NCBI GenBank assembly: GCA_945890715.1
Contig: CAMDCX010000003.1
Location: forward strand, 34,705 to 98,704
Length of the DNA: 64,000 nucleotides
DNA from: PVC group bacterium
GTDB taxonomy: Bacteria > Verrucomicrobiota > Kiritimatiellia > CAIKKV01 > CAITUY01
Direction: 5' to 3'
Part shown: positions 31,285 to 41,066 of the stretch, in pieces
How the letters are laid out: each line of letters opens with the position of its first letter
How positions within the stretch are numbered: position 1 is the first letter of the stretch
Made by a program: the position numbers and the translations under genes
Notes under the pieces: generated by a model
The model's database searches: none
What the model was told of the DNA's origin: nothing
What the model saw: only the letters and a program-made list of their open reading frames with translations

Positions 31285-32132
31285 TGGTTCTCACCCTGTT
31301 TCCCGGTCACCACCAGAACACTCCTGAGTCGACCCAGATCGGCCACCGGTTCAACATCCCCATGCTGATACAGCCCGGTCTCGTCAAGGGTCACCCGAAC
31401 CACTCGTCCCACGGCCAAGCCGGGCGGGAAAATTCCGCCCAACCCCGAGGTCATCACCCGTTCCCCGGCCTGAATTGCCAGATCCTTGCGCAAATAGTCC
31501 ACCCGGAAGGGACCGGGGACACACAACACCCCCGTGCTGTGGACACCCCTCAGCGAAACTCCACCGCCATGCAGAATCCCGAATGAACCCTCCTGGTCGA
31601 ATCGGACGGATACCTTGAAGGATCGGTCTGAAATCAGCAGGACATCGCACGTCTGATCCGACACCTCGGTCGTTCGGCCCACCACCCCGTCGGGTGTAAT
31701 CACCGGCATGTTGGCGGCAAGGCCGTGTTTTCGCCCCTTGTCCAATCGGAGAGTCTGCCACCAGCCATACCCGTCATCACGGGCAATCACCTCACAGGCA
31801 ACGGTTTTCAGGGATACTCGCCGCTGGTAGTCAAGCTGCGCGCGTAACTCCTGGTTTTCACGAGCCAGGGGCTCCAGATTCCGAAGTCTGGTGCGGAGCC
31901 CCATGGCCTCGCGGTCAAGCCGGTCACGCTCCTGGATCACCTCCGTGATATTCCCCACTGCCGAGGACGTCTTTTGAACACCGGACATCAAGCGGGTGAC
32001 GCCACCCTGATAGGTGGCCATGCTTTCGCGAAAGAATTCCCGCAGGGAGGACGACACGGTGGGGGGCAGGTTCAGGAGAACCAGGAAAAAGGTCGCCAAT
32101 ATCACCCAGAAAAGAAAATTTTTATCCCTCAC
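31281..32132 (-). CDS. mreC: Rod shape-determining protein MreC
   Basis: Periplasmic scaffold linking MreB, MreD and PBP2. Membrane helix at residues 7-25 (LFWVILATFFLVLLNLPPT), coiled coil about 60-105 (RDRLDREAMGLRTRLRNLEP), then the beta-barrel domain with TPDGVVGRTTEVSDQTCDVL and VMTSGLGGIFPPGLAVGRV. 283 residues from a GTG start. Follows mreB after 70 nt. Confidence 0.95.
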   Translation of the reverse strand: MRDKNFLFWVILATFFLVLLNLPPTVSSSLREFFRESMATYQGGVTRLMSGVQKTSSAVGNITEVIQERDRLDREAMGLRTRLRNLEPLARENQELRAQLDYQRRVSLKTVACEVIARDDGYGWWQTLRLDKGRKHGLAANMPVITPDGVVGRTTEVSDQTCDVLLISDRSFKVSVRFDQEGSFGILHGGGVSLRGVHSTGVLCVPGPFRVDYLRKDLAIQAGERVMTSGLGGIFPPGLAVGRVVRVTLDETGLYQHGDVEPVADLGRLRSVLVVTGKQGENQ

Positions 32133-32202
32133 GTCAAAAGTCCTTTAAATCAAACAAAACCCACTTGGACGTGGAGAGGACGGACTTTGAGGATGGTGAT
32201 GA

Positions 32203-33328
<1,126 letters not shown>

Positions 33329-33350
33329 GCCCCAAATCCATCGGATAGTC

Positions 33351-33379
33351 TGGACAGAACAGGGGAATGGGTTGATAAT
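33351..33379 (+). promoter_or_regulatory. Probable promoter of msrBA-NYN
   Basis: Plus-strand TGGACA (33351-33356) and GATAAT (33374-33379) are separated by exactly 17 nt, each one base from consensus. The expected transcription start, near 33386, leaves a short leader before the SD at 33394. Confidence 0.6.
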
Positions 33380-33405
33380 TGCGTCCTATTTCCAAGGAGG
33401 GTGTT

Positions 33406-34365
33406 GTGCATCGAGCGAGTCTGACCGTCCTGCTGGGCTTCATAGCCCTGGCCCAAACAGGTTTCACCCTGCCCCAAAAGGAGGCAACAATGAATGAATG
33501 GCGCAAACTCACCCCGAAGGAAGAACAGGTTATTGTTCAAAAAGGAACTGAAGCCCCTTTCAGCGGACGATTCGACAAATTCAAGGCCGAGGGCCTCTAC
33601 ACCTGCAGGCGATGCGGAGCCGCCCTCTACCGGTCGGAAGACAAATTTGACTCAGGTTGCGGCTGGCCCAGCTTCGATGCCGAGATCCCGGGCGCAGTGA
33701 AGCGACTAAAAGATCCCGATGGACGACGTATTGAAATCGAGTGCGCCCATTGCAACGCCCATCTGGGACATGTCTTCACAGGCGAAAAGATGACCGCACG
33801 GAACACTCGACACTGCGTGAACTCGATTTCCATGGACTTCATCCCCCAGGCGGACATCGCCAGGCATTTTGAGCGGGCAATTTTTGCCGGAGGGTGTTTC
33901 TGGGGCGTGGAATATTATCTACAGAAGGCACCCGGCGTGTTAAGCACCACGATAGGCTACACGGGCGGCAAAACCATCAAACCCACCTATCAGCAAGTCT
34001 GCGCTCACGGAAGCGGCCATGCGGAAGCCGTCGAAGTGGTGTATGACCCGCGCCAAACCACATTTGAAAAAATGGCCCGTCTCTTTTTTGAGATTCATGA
34101 CCCCACGGAACTTAACCGCCAGGGCCCGGACGTCGGTGACCAGTACCGTTCGGAAATCTTCTATCTGACATCGGAACAAAAGGAAATTTCAGAAAAGCTC
34201 ATTAAAGCACTCAAGAACAAGGGCTGGGCAGTCGTCACCCGCCTCACCCACGCCGTTGCCTTTTGGCCTGGTGAGGAGTACCACCGTGATTATTACCTGC
34301 GAAACGGGAAGACCCCCTACTGCCACCGCCCTGTTCCAAGATTTGAAAAAGGAGAAACCTTATGA
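33406..34365 (+). CDS. msrBA: MsrB-MsrA fusion, peptide methionine sulfoxide reductase, with two candidate starts
   Basis: Repairs both stereoisomers of oxidised methionine. The MsrB domain comes first, with zinc pairs CRRCGAALY and CAHCNAHLG and the catalytic cysteine in RNTRHCVNSISMDF. The MsrA domain follows (IFAGGCFWGVEYYLQKAPGV with its catalytic cysteine). Two in-frame starts each have a near-perfect SD with a 5-nt spacer. GTG 33406 (SD 33394-33400) gives 319 residues with a hydrophobic export-like N-terminus (SLTVLLGFIALAQTGFTL). ATG 33490 (SD 33476-33484) gives 291 residues without it. The long form would be exported, the short form cytoplasmic. Overlaps the next gene by 4 nt. Confidence 0.93.
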   Translation: MHRASLTVLLGFIALAQTGFTLPQKEATMNEWRKLTPKEEQVIVQKGTEAPFSGRFDKFKAEGLYTCRRCGAALYRSEDKFDSGCGWPSFDAEIPGAVKRLKDPDGRRIEIECAHCNAHLGHVFTGEKMTARNTRHCVNSISMDFIPQADIARHFERAIFAGGCFWGVEYYLQKAPGVLSTTIGYTGGKTIKPTYQQVCAHGSGHAEAVEVVYDPRQTTFEKMARLFFEIHDPTELNRQGPDVGDQYRSEIFYLTSEQKEISEKLIKALKNKGWAVVTRLTHAVAFWPGEEYHRDYYLRNGKTPYCHRPVPRFEKGETL

Positions 34366-35213
34366 CCCATCAGGCTGAAACTAAAAATATGGCTCTGTTC
34401 TGCGATTTCGAGAATGTCGCCCTCGGCGTTCGCGACGCCAACTATGCCCAATTCGACATCAGCAAGGTGATCGAGCGACTTTTGCTTAAGGGAAACATCG
34501 TCGTCAAAAAGGCCTACTGTGACTGGGGTCGCTACAAGGAGTTCAAGGCGACCATGCATGAGGCGTCTTTCGAACTCATCGAAATTCCGCATGTACGGCA
34601 GTCGGGCAAGAACTCGGCAGATATCCGGATGGTGGTGGATGCGCTCGACCTCTGCTACACGAAGTCCCATGTGGACACCTTTGTCATCATCAGTGGCGAT
34701 TCGGATTTCTCACCTCTGGTCAGCAAGCTCCGGGAAAACAATAAAATTGTAATCGGGGTCGGCGTCAAGAACTCGACCTCTGATCTTCTGATCGCCAACT
34801 GCGATGAGTTCATCTACTACGATGATCTGGTACGGCGCCAGGCGCCTCGTCCGCCCCCTCCCCCGCGCCCCAGCATCCCTGCCGGACGTAAACCCGTGCG
34901 TCAGACGCCCCCGCCGCCTGCGCCTTCTTCGCCCCCCAACGACAAAAAGAGGGAAGCCTTTGAGCTGATTGTCTCCACGGTTGAGGCGCTGATCCAGGAA
35001 CGGGGCGAAGGCGACAAAATCTGGGGCTCCATGATCAAACAGACGCTTAAACGGCAAAAACCGGGATTCAACGAATCCTATTATGGCTTCCGAACTTTCA
35101 GCCAGCTCCTCGATGAGGCCGCCGCGAGCGGTGTTCTGGAACTGGAACATGACGAAAAATCCGGCGGTGTCATCATCAAGAACTGCCACGCCCGCGATCC
35201 GCTTCCTTTTTAA
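34362..35213 (+). CDS. NYN-domain (LabA/DUF88-type) protein with C-terminal LOTUS/OST-HTH domain
   Basis: Predicted RNA-processing protein. The N-terminal NYN/PIN-like fold (about residues 8-160) keeps the acidic metal-site positions: ALFCDFENVALG, NSADIRMVVDALDL and FVIISGDSDFSPLVSKL. A proline-rich linker follows (about 163-200), and then a winged-helix-like LOTUS/OST-HTH domain (KREAFELIVSTVEALI to ELEHDEKSGGVIIKN), which in other proteins binds RNA or G-quadruplexes. 283 residues; ATG overlaps the msrBA stop (ATGA), so the two are translationally coupled. The substrate is unknown. Confidence 0.9.
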   Translation: MTHQAETKNMALFCDFENVALGVRDANYAQFDISKVIERLLLKGNIVVKKAYCDWGRYKEFKATMHEASFELIEIPHVRQSGKNSADIRMVVDALDLCYTKSHVDTFVIISGDSDFSPLVSKLRENNKIVIGVGVKNSTSDLLIANCDEFIYYDDLVRRQAPRPPPPPRPSIPAGRKPVRQTPPPPAPSSPPNDKKREAFELIVSTVEALIQERGEGDKIWGSMIKQTLKRQKPGFNESYYGFRTFSQLLDEAAASGVLELEHDEKSGGVIIKNCHARDPLPF

Positions 35214-35216
35214 CTG

Positions 35217-35292
35217 GTAGGGCGGCCAGGCTCTGGCCGCCGCGGCGCGCAAGGGCCCTTCGGCAAGCTCAGGGGAGCCCTGCGCGCCCTAC
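35217..35292. repeat. Palindromic repeat between convergent genes, possible bidirectional terminator
   Basis: Contains a perfect nine-pair stem with 3-nt loop (35221-35229 with 35233-35241: GGCGGCCAG and CTGGCCGCC) inside an outer pair GTAGGGCG...CGCCCTAC. The internal segment CCCTTCGGCAAGCTCAGGGG resembles a repeat core widespread in environmental genomes. It fills the whole space between the NYN gene and the convergent deacetylase-like gene. Confidence 0.7.
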
Positions 35293-36482
35293 CTGACATA
35301 ACAGGGCGGAGGAGAGATAGGGGTATCGCGGTATTGGCCGGGAGAGCCGGGAAGATTCGACTCGGCGGCTTTCACCAGATTGTGCATTTCGCGGGCGGTC
35401 ACATAGTGAAGCTGCCAGTGATGTCCGTCATTAAACTCCCGCTGTAAGGTTTCGTGCATAGCCCGCATCGGGGAGCCCAGAAGCACCCTGGTATTACCCG
35501 GCACACAACCATGAGTGTGAAGCTTTACAAACACCCAGTCAGGTCGTCCCTTCACCCCGATCTGCTGACGTGCCCACAACCGGACCCGATCCGCTGTCGG
35601 CAAATTCGCCCCTGAAATATCGGCATTTTCCAGTCGCGGCAAAATCCCCCATTTGCGACGCCGCCAGTTAAGGGCCAAAGGGCCGGTGATGAGCATCAAT
35701 GGAACAGTTGTTGAGCTGCCCCGTTGTTGGGTTGTTGAGCAAGAACTCAGAGAGTCCTGCGAACTTTCATTTAACAACCCAGCAACCCGACAACTTGACA
35801 ACTTTCCTTTATCTGCCCCGCGCGGCTGGCCGGGCACATCTTTTGCATAGTAAATCGCATTCACCATCTTCGGCTGTGTTGGCGACGGAGCAGACGGAAA
35901 GGTGAAATCCGCATAGCAACCTGTTTCCGCGAGGATTCCGAGTTCCTCATTCACTCCGCACCAGTCCCCATCCGGCCGCGAGTTGCACAACGACCAGTTG
36001 CCATGGATAAAGGCGTAGCGAATAGAGGGGTCACCCTGAACCCTGAACCCTGCCCCCCTTTTCTCTTCCCCCAACAGCCCGTGTTTTTCATGTAATAGAT
36101 CGCGGAACGCTACCAGCTTTCCCTGAAACCCCTCGGCGGTATCGTGTCGGTGATGGAGGTGAATTTCGACCTCACCAAACCCGCGCCGACAAAAGGCGGC
36201 GAGGGAGTCGAGAATAGTCGCATCATACTCCTCCTGCGGATAAAAAAAGGTGTGGCGCGGGGGAAGACCTTCGGAATCACGATAAGAGTCAACCGATCCC
36301 GGATAAGCCGCGAGCCAATCGTGCACCGTCTGGCGGGCGGCAGCCACATCGACGCCATCACGAAACGGCTCGTAATGGTCGCACACACAGACGACTAGGT
36401 GGCGGATACCAGTGACCGGGCCAGGGCGAGCCAAAAGTGACCGAAGGTAACCCGGAAACCACTTATCGATGGCTTTAAACAT
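35289..36482 (-). CDS. Polysaccharide-deacetylase-like protein carrying an in-frame palindromic repeat
   Basis: I recognise a conserved but poorly named family found in exopolysaccharide loci, resembling NodB-type carbohydrate deacetylases. Metal-ligand-like motifs VCVCDHYEPF and EVEIHLHHRHDT stand near the N-terminus; FIHGNWSLCNSRPDGDWCGV, ETGCYADFTFPSAPS and FVKLHTHGCVPGN follow. Residues about 227-259 (SSCRVAGLLNESSQDSLSSC and neighbours) do not look like the family; they are encoded by an imperfect inverted repeat at 35707-35802 that keeps the frame. The normal sequence resumes at PLMLITGPLALNWRRRKWG. 397 residues, ATG start. Catalysis is inferred from motifs only. Confidence 0.75.
   Translation of the reverse strand: MFKAIDKWFPGYLRSLLARPGPVTGIRHLVVCVCDHYEPFRDGVDVAAARQTVHDWLAAYPGSVDSYRDSEGLPPRHTFFYPQEEYDATILDSLAAFCRRGFGEVEIHLHHRHDTAEGFQGKLVAFRDLLHEKHGLLGEEKRGAGFRVQGDPSIRYAFIHGNWSLCNSRPDGDWCGVNEELGILAETGCYADFTFPSAPSPTQPKMVNAIYYAKDVPGQPRGADKGKLSSCRVAGLLNESSQDSLSSCSTTQQRGSSTTVPLMLITGPLALNWRRRKWGILPRLENADISGANLPTADRVRLWARQQIGVKGRPDWVFVKLHTHGCVPGNTRVLLGSPMRAMHETLQREFNDGHHWQLHYVTAREMHNLVKAAESNLPGSPGQYRDTPISPPPCYVR
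35707..35802. repeat. Imperfect palindrome of AACAACCC type inside a coding sequence
   Basis: Arms 35707-35736 and 35773-35802 match as inverted repeats at 23 of 30 positions, built from GTTGTTGGGTTGTT-like units. The element contributes about 32 residues to the deacetylase-like protein with no stop or frameshift. Confidence 0.8.
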
Positions 36483-36494
36483 GGAGGGAGAGCC

Positions 36495-38876
36495 CTATCG
36501 CGTTTTCTTCCTTGCACGAATCACCATCCACAACCATGCGCCCAGCAGCACACTCAATGTGGTGAGCGAAATGGTGAGTCCAATCCAAAGAACCCGTGGC
36601 GAGAATTTAACGGTAATCACGCCGCTACCGGCTTCAGGGATCACAATGCCCTTGAAAGCACCAAAGGCATGAATGATCGGGTATTGGCCAGCATTGGCCT
36701 CCCAGCCCGGATAGAAGCTTTCCGAAATGAAAATCACTCCCGGCGCCGTAGTCTGATAGGAAATCTGATACTGATCAGAATTAATAGGCGTGAAATGAAT
36801 CTTGGCCTCCGCCCCAGCAGGCGGCGCAGACGTCGAAACCCCATATTTCACACACTCCTCACGCAAAACCCCAAGGGTTCGATAATAATCCAGTCGGCCT
36901 GCACCCAGTTCCTCATACAATCCCTTGGCATCCGCATACGCCCTGACATCATGATAGAACTTAGCGCGCGGCAAAGAATTGGTATACCGCATTAGCCCAA
37001 CTTGACGCGTCCTCGAGTCCAGATTGGCAATGACTCCCACATTCTGAATATCGAGCCGAATCCGTTCATTGGTGATGGCGTTGAAGGCACTCCAATCTTT
37101 AAGATCAAAAAGAATATACCCTTCCCACGCCTCATAGTCCGAGTGCAGATATCCTGTGTTGCGAGGAAAAATAACTTCCTCGGAAAGCTTTCCATCCCGC
37201 AGTTGAGCAAAACGGAAGGGCCCATTCTGTTCTTTCATTTTCGTCATTTGACCAATTAGCCCATTGCGATCCGCATAGTATTCATCAGGGTTGCCTTTAC
37301 CCCCATGAAAATGTTGAAACGCAAGATAGAGATCACCAAAAGTGAGTGCTGCCAACAATCCGACCCCAATGAGTCCACCTCGCATGGATTTCGCACGCGC
37401 CATGAACCAGAATACGGCTACGAGCAACCCGAAAAACAAAACACTCTGCAGCGACTGCCGGACAGAATATCCCCAAAGGGCGGCATTCTTCAATTCAGGG
37501 AAACACGACGCCCCAAAAACAAGAATCCAGACAATAAAGAGGCCGTAGAAAATCATCAGAACAAAAAGAGGACGACGCAAATTCAGTTCCTCTTTTTTCT
37601 CCATAACAACATTCACAATAAACGCCACATTGACTGCCAGGCAAAAATCCAAAAGACACCCGATACGAGCGGGCGCACGGAACAAGGAAAATCCAGGAAC
37701 CCAATGATAAAAGGCTGAAAAAAGGAAACCGTACCGTCCCGTCATCAAAACAAGCACAGGAAACAACGCGAGAAAGAAAAACAACTTTTCGCGTTGCGAA
37801 CTCCATAACCGACGGAAGTTAAACGCCACGACCACAGCGGCAATCAATGCGATTTGCCCCGCGTAAAAGCCAAATTCCCAGTATTGCCATGCCCCTGCAT
37901 GCCAAATCGAGTATCCATACGATTCCTTATCAACACCCCAGAACGGCACTCCATTCCCAGCCCCATTGGAAACCCCGAAAAAGTTTGGAACGAGGCCGTG
38001 GATGAGGTAGTACCAGGGGAGAGAATCATTCGCGATTTCGAGATAAGCGTACTTTTGACGGGCACTCAACATCCAGTTTTCCGCAACGGGAAAGAATTGC
38101 GCCGCGCCCGCAAGAATCACACACAGAAAAACAAAGCCAGTTTTTACCCCTTCGAATAGAACACCCCGAACCTTCTGAATCACCGAGGACTTAGGCTCTA
38201 CGTTTTGCCTTAGGAAATACAGAAACAGCCAATAGGTTCCCACAAGGTAAGAATTATACATGACAACCTGAGGGAAGCCCGCCAGGAACGACATCAGCGT
38301 CGCGCCCATCAACCCGAGGTAATGTCCCGCCTTGAACGGTCTACCCACAATCCTGTTGACGAACAGAAACTGAAGCGGAAGCCACAGAAAAGCCGTAATG
38401 ACATTCGCATGAATAATATGCAGTGACATGAACGAGGAAAACACAAACACAATCATACCCACAACCGCCGCACCAACCTGCAGTCTCAAATCGCGCAGGA
38501 ACCAATAGGCAAGCAATCCGCCGACGACCAATTGCAAAACCAGGTAGACTTGATAGGCGACAACCGAGACATGCCCGCCCGGAGCAATCATGGCCAATAG
38601 CCAGAGCGGCGGATAGAAGGCCGTCAGATTCAGGTTAGTATAGAACGGCAACCCATTTCTCATTCCGCTAATCCAGAGAGGAAAGCGACCGGAATGAAGC
38701 GCGTCAGAAAAATAACTGGCGCTTGGATAGGAATAAAAGAGGAGATCTTCCCAGAGAAAGGACTCTCCAACAATAAATGCGTAATAGATAACCCCAAGGC
38801 ACAAAAGCAAAATCGTCAGAGCAAAGAAGACGTCATAATGACTAAACCGCCAAATATTTCGAGTCAAACTTTTCAT
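36495..38876 (-). CDS. YfhO-family multi-pass membrane protein
   Basis: Large membrane protein of the YfhO type, thought to be a GT-C-fold glycosyltransferase that modifies cell-envelope polymers. The first extracytoplasmic loop has the family pattern EDLLFYSYPSASYFSDALHSGRFPLW with acidic residues; about 12-13 helices follow, then a soluble C-terminal domain (PGVIFISESFYPGWEANAG) and a last helix near residue 765. 793 residues, ATG start. It follows the GT2 gene by 35 nt. The sugar substrate is unknown. Confidence 0.85.
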   Translation of the reverse strand: MKSLTRNIWRFSHYDVFFALTILLLCLGVIYYAFIVGESFLWEDLLFYSYPSASYFSDALHSGRFPLWISGMRNGLPFYTNLNLTAFYPPLWLLAMIAPGGHVSVVAYQVYLVLQLVVGGLLAYWFLRDLRLQVGAAVVGMIVFVFSSFMSLHIIHANVITAFLWLPLQFLFVNRIVGRPFKAGHYLGLMGATLMSFLAGFPQVVMYNSYLVGTYWLFLYFLRQNVEPKSSVIQKVRGVLFEGVKTGFVFLCVILAGAAQFFPVAENWMLSARQKYAYLEIANDSLPWYYLIHGLVPNFFGVSNGAGNGVPFWGVDKESYGYSIWHAGAWQYWEFGFYAGQIALIAAVVVAFNFRRLWSSQREKLFFFLALFPVLVLMTGRYGFLFSAFYHWVPGFSLFRAPARIGCLLDFCLAVNVAFIVNVVMEKKEELNLRRPLFVLMIFYGLFIVWILVFGASCFPELKNAALWGYSVRQSLQSVLFFGLLVAVFWFMARAKSMRGGLIGVGLLAALTFGDLYLAFQHFHGGKGNPDEYYADRNGLIGQMTKMKEQNGPFRFAQLRDGKLSEEVIFPRNTGYLHSDYEAWEGYILFDLKDWSAFNAITNERIRLDIQNVGVIANLDSRTRQVGLMRYTNSLPRAKFYHDVRAYADAKGLYEELGAGRLDYYRTLGVLREECVKYGVSTSAPPAGAEAKIHFTPINSDQYQISYQTTAPGVIFISESFYPGWEANAGQYPIIHAFGAFKGIVIPEAGSGVITVKFSPRVLWIGLTISLTTLSVLLGAWLWMVIRARKKTR

Positions 38877-38911
38877 TTATCTCTTCGTAATCGCGCTACT
38901 ATGAAAATTCA

Positions 38912-39670
38912 TCAAACGAGTTTTTGGCCATTTTCAGAAAGAATCGGACATCGAATGATCCCGCGTCGGTGCAGAAAAACCCTGACGGCGGTCAACATAC
39001 AGCCAGTCCCATACACAACACTCTGAGAAAAGTTAGCCGATCCTGCTTCGGAAAAATACTTTGCCGGACAACTAATTTCGCCGATTTTGTAGTTAAAATG
39101 AATTATTTGACTTAGCATTTGGTTGTCAAAAACATAGTTATTAGAGTTTTCGCCCAATGGAAGTTTTTCCAAGATTTCCCGCCGAAACGCCCGAAAACCC
39201 GTATGATACTCTGATATTCTTTTTCCATAGAGCAAGTTTTGTGCTCCAGTTAAAAAACGATTTGAAATAAACTTCCACATTGGCATTCCCCCTTTGAGCG
39301 GACTATCGACCAGCACTCTCGATCCTAAAACACAATCATAGACACCAGAAGCAATCATTGCAGCCATTGTTGTGGCAAGTTTTGGGTTATACTGATAGTC
39401 AGGATGAACCATCACAATAATGTCGGCTCCGTGGTTCAATGCCTGTCGATATAGTGTTTTTTGATTTCCGCCATATCCCATATTTTTATCATGCCGAAAA
39501 ACCGTGATGCCAAGCTTATTCGCCATTTCAACCGTTCTGTCTTGTGATGCATTATCAGAAAGCAGAACCTCATCAATAATGTCATGATCAAGATCTTTAA
39601 AAGTCTTTTCCAGTGTTTGTTCGACGTTATACGCAGGCATCACGACAACAATCTTTTTTCCATTAATCAT
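38912..39670 (-). CDS. Family 2 glycosyltransferase (dolichyl-phosphate sugar transferase-like)
   Basis: Cytoplasmic GT-A-fold transferase. KIVVVMPAYNVEQTLEKTF is the GT2 start, SDNASQDRT the first nucleotide-binding aspartate motif, and IIVMVHPDYQYNPKL replaces the usual DxD with H-P-D. YHTGFRAFRREILEKL resembles polyprenyl-phosphate sugar synthases. ATG at 39670 is preceded by AAGGAAAAC; the upstream open frame overlaps the neighbour and is not used. 252 residues. AT-rich like the next gene. Confidence 0.87.
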   Translation of the reverse strand: MINGKKIVVVMPAYNVEQTLEKTFKDLDHDIIDEVLLSDNASQDRTVEMANKLGITVFRHDKNMGYGGNQKTLYRQALNHGADIIVMVHPDYQYNPKLATTMAAMIASGVYDCVLGSRVLVDSPLKGGMPMWKFISNRFLTGAQNLLYGKRISEYHTGFRAFRREILEKLPLGENSNNYVFDNQMLSQIIHFNYKIGEISCPAKYFSEAGSANFSQSVVYGTGCMLTAVRVFLHRRGIIRCPILSENGQKLV

Positions 39671-39677
39671 GTTTTCC

Positions 39678-41066
39678 TTATTTTTTTCCAGATAATGTCT
39701 GCCTAACATCACGACAAGATCGATACCCATTTTCGCTCGCACCCTCCGCTGATCGAGAACGCAGAATTTCAAGCATCATCAAAAATCCAAAAAGGAAAAC
39801 AAAGGGGAATTTATTAGCCGCCCAAGAATGCCTAGCAAATCCGCCGCTTTTGGCAATACAGGCCATGATTAGGAATTGAAGAAAAAGAAATACAAGTGCT
39901 TTCGAGTCGGCACTATTCGCATACTGATATGCCCATCGAATCGCAAATACCGAAAAAGGACCCGCCAAAAGAATGAGCTTATAATCATTGCTACAGTTCG
40001 GAACAAGCATCATAACAGGTATTGAAACCGCAAATAGTAATAAGGCATTCGAAGCGGAATACCCACGCCGCCAGAGAACCAGCGCACAACAGGCCCACTG
40101 ACTTAAAACGGCCGCTATGAGCAACCCTTCGCCAGCCTGGATCGATAATCCATATGACCTTAACGTGGTGTAGGCAAATGAAAATGCAGAGTGATCCCCC
40201 CACCATCCATCAGGTGTCGCTTTAAGTCTTGCAACTCCCTTTAAAAAAATCAGTGCATTTTCGCGTCCCCACACCATCATCAAGGCTGAATTGATTACTG
40301 TCATCGGAATTATTACGCGCCACCTATGCTTCCAGAGGATCAGAACACTAAATATTACAGGAGTTAGTTTTATATTAATAGCGCAGGACAGAAGCAATGC
40401 CTGCATCCACATCCGATCAGGATGACGAATCAAGGCATATAAAAATAACCAGGAAAATAACATGGCAAAAACATCCGAACTGCCACGCTCTACGCTAAAG
40501 AGAAAGCCATAACTCGAAATCGTGATAAACGCAATGGCCGCAATCACCGCGTATGTTATGGCAGAAGAAATTGAGATATCGTCTCCTGCATGAAGTAGAA
40601 ATTTCCTCGCCATCATCGAGGCCAGAAAAATAACCGCCATATTCGACAAAAGAATAAGAAACATCTGAATTGAATAGGCATCGGAATACGATATGAAAGA
40701 GTAGGGAATATAGACAAAAAAAGCAAACGGCGGGTAAACCAAGATGCCGCGAGCTCCCTCAAACAAGCCTCGCCGACTGACTGGAATGCTTTCGGGCAAG
40801 CTATTAATATTATGCCCGCTTAGAAGTACTTTCGAATAGGTATAGGTTACCCAGAAATCATGTCCGGCTAAAACCCCGGACGGAAATGGGGTTCCCCAAT
40901 AATATCCCGACTCATCGCCGCCTTGAGGAAAAACTCGCGCAACAATATTGATCCATAAGTATATTACACAGGCCGCAATACAGAAGGCATATATTAAAAA
41001 GTTTACACGCTTTCCGGATCCTTCACCACTCGCGTAAAGCCATCTTTTTTGTTGAAAATACTTCAT
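39678..41066 (-). CDS. GT87-like (DUF2029) membrane mannosyltransferase-type protein
   Basis: About ten to twelve hydrophobic helices with the first periplasmic loop typical of polyprenol-phosphate-dependent GT-C enzymes: VFPQGGDESGYYWGTPFPSG and ARGILVYPPFAFFVYIPYSF, followed by SAINIKLTPVIF. 462 residues from ATG 41066. Together with the GT2 gene 7 nt downstream it suggests a polyprenyl-phosphate sugar made inside and used on the outer face. Sugar identity is not determinable. Confidence 0.8.
   Translation of the reverse strand: MKYFQQKRWLYASGEGSGKRVNFLIYAFCIAACVIYLWINIVARVFPQGGDESGYYWGTPFPSGVLAGHDFWVTYTYSKVLLSGHNINSLPESIPVSRRGLFEGARGILVYPPFAFFVYIPYSFISYSDAYSIQMFLILLSNMAVIFLASMMARKFLLHAGDDISISSAITYAVIAAIAFITISSYGFLFSVERGSSDVFAMLFSWLFLYALIRHPDRMWMQALLLSCAINIKLTPVIFSVLILWKHRWRVIIPMTVINSALMMVWGRENALIFLKGVARLKATPDGWWGDHSAFSFAYTTLRSYGLSIQAGEGLLIAAVLSQWACCALVLWRRGYSASNALLLFAVSIPVMMLVPNCSNDYKLILLAGPFSVFAIRWAYQYANSADSKALVFLFLQFLIMACIAKSGGFARHSWAANKFPFVFLFGFLMMLEILRSRSAEGASENGYRSCRDVRQTLSGKK

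Noticed and set aside
35699-35905. Short plus-strand frames in the repeat at 35.7 kb
   Set aside because: Low-complexity translations of the palindrome with no SD or similarity.
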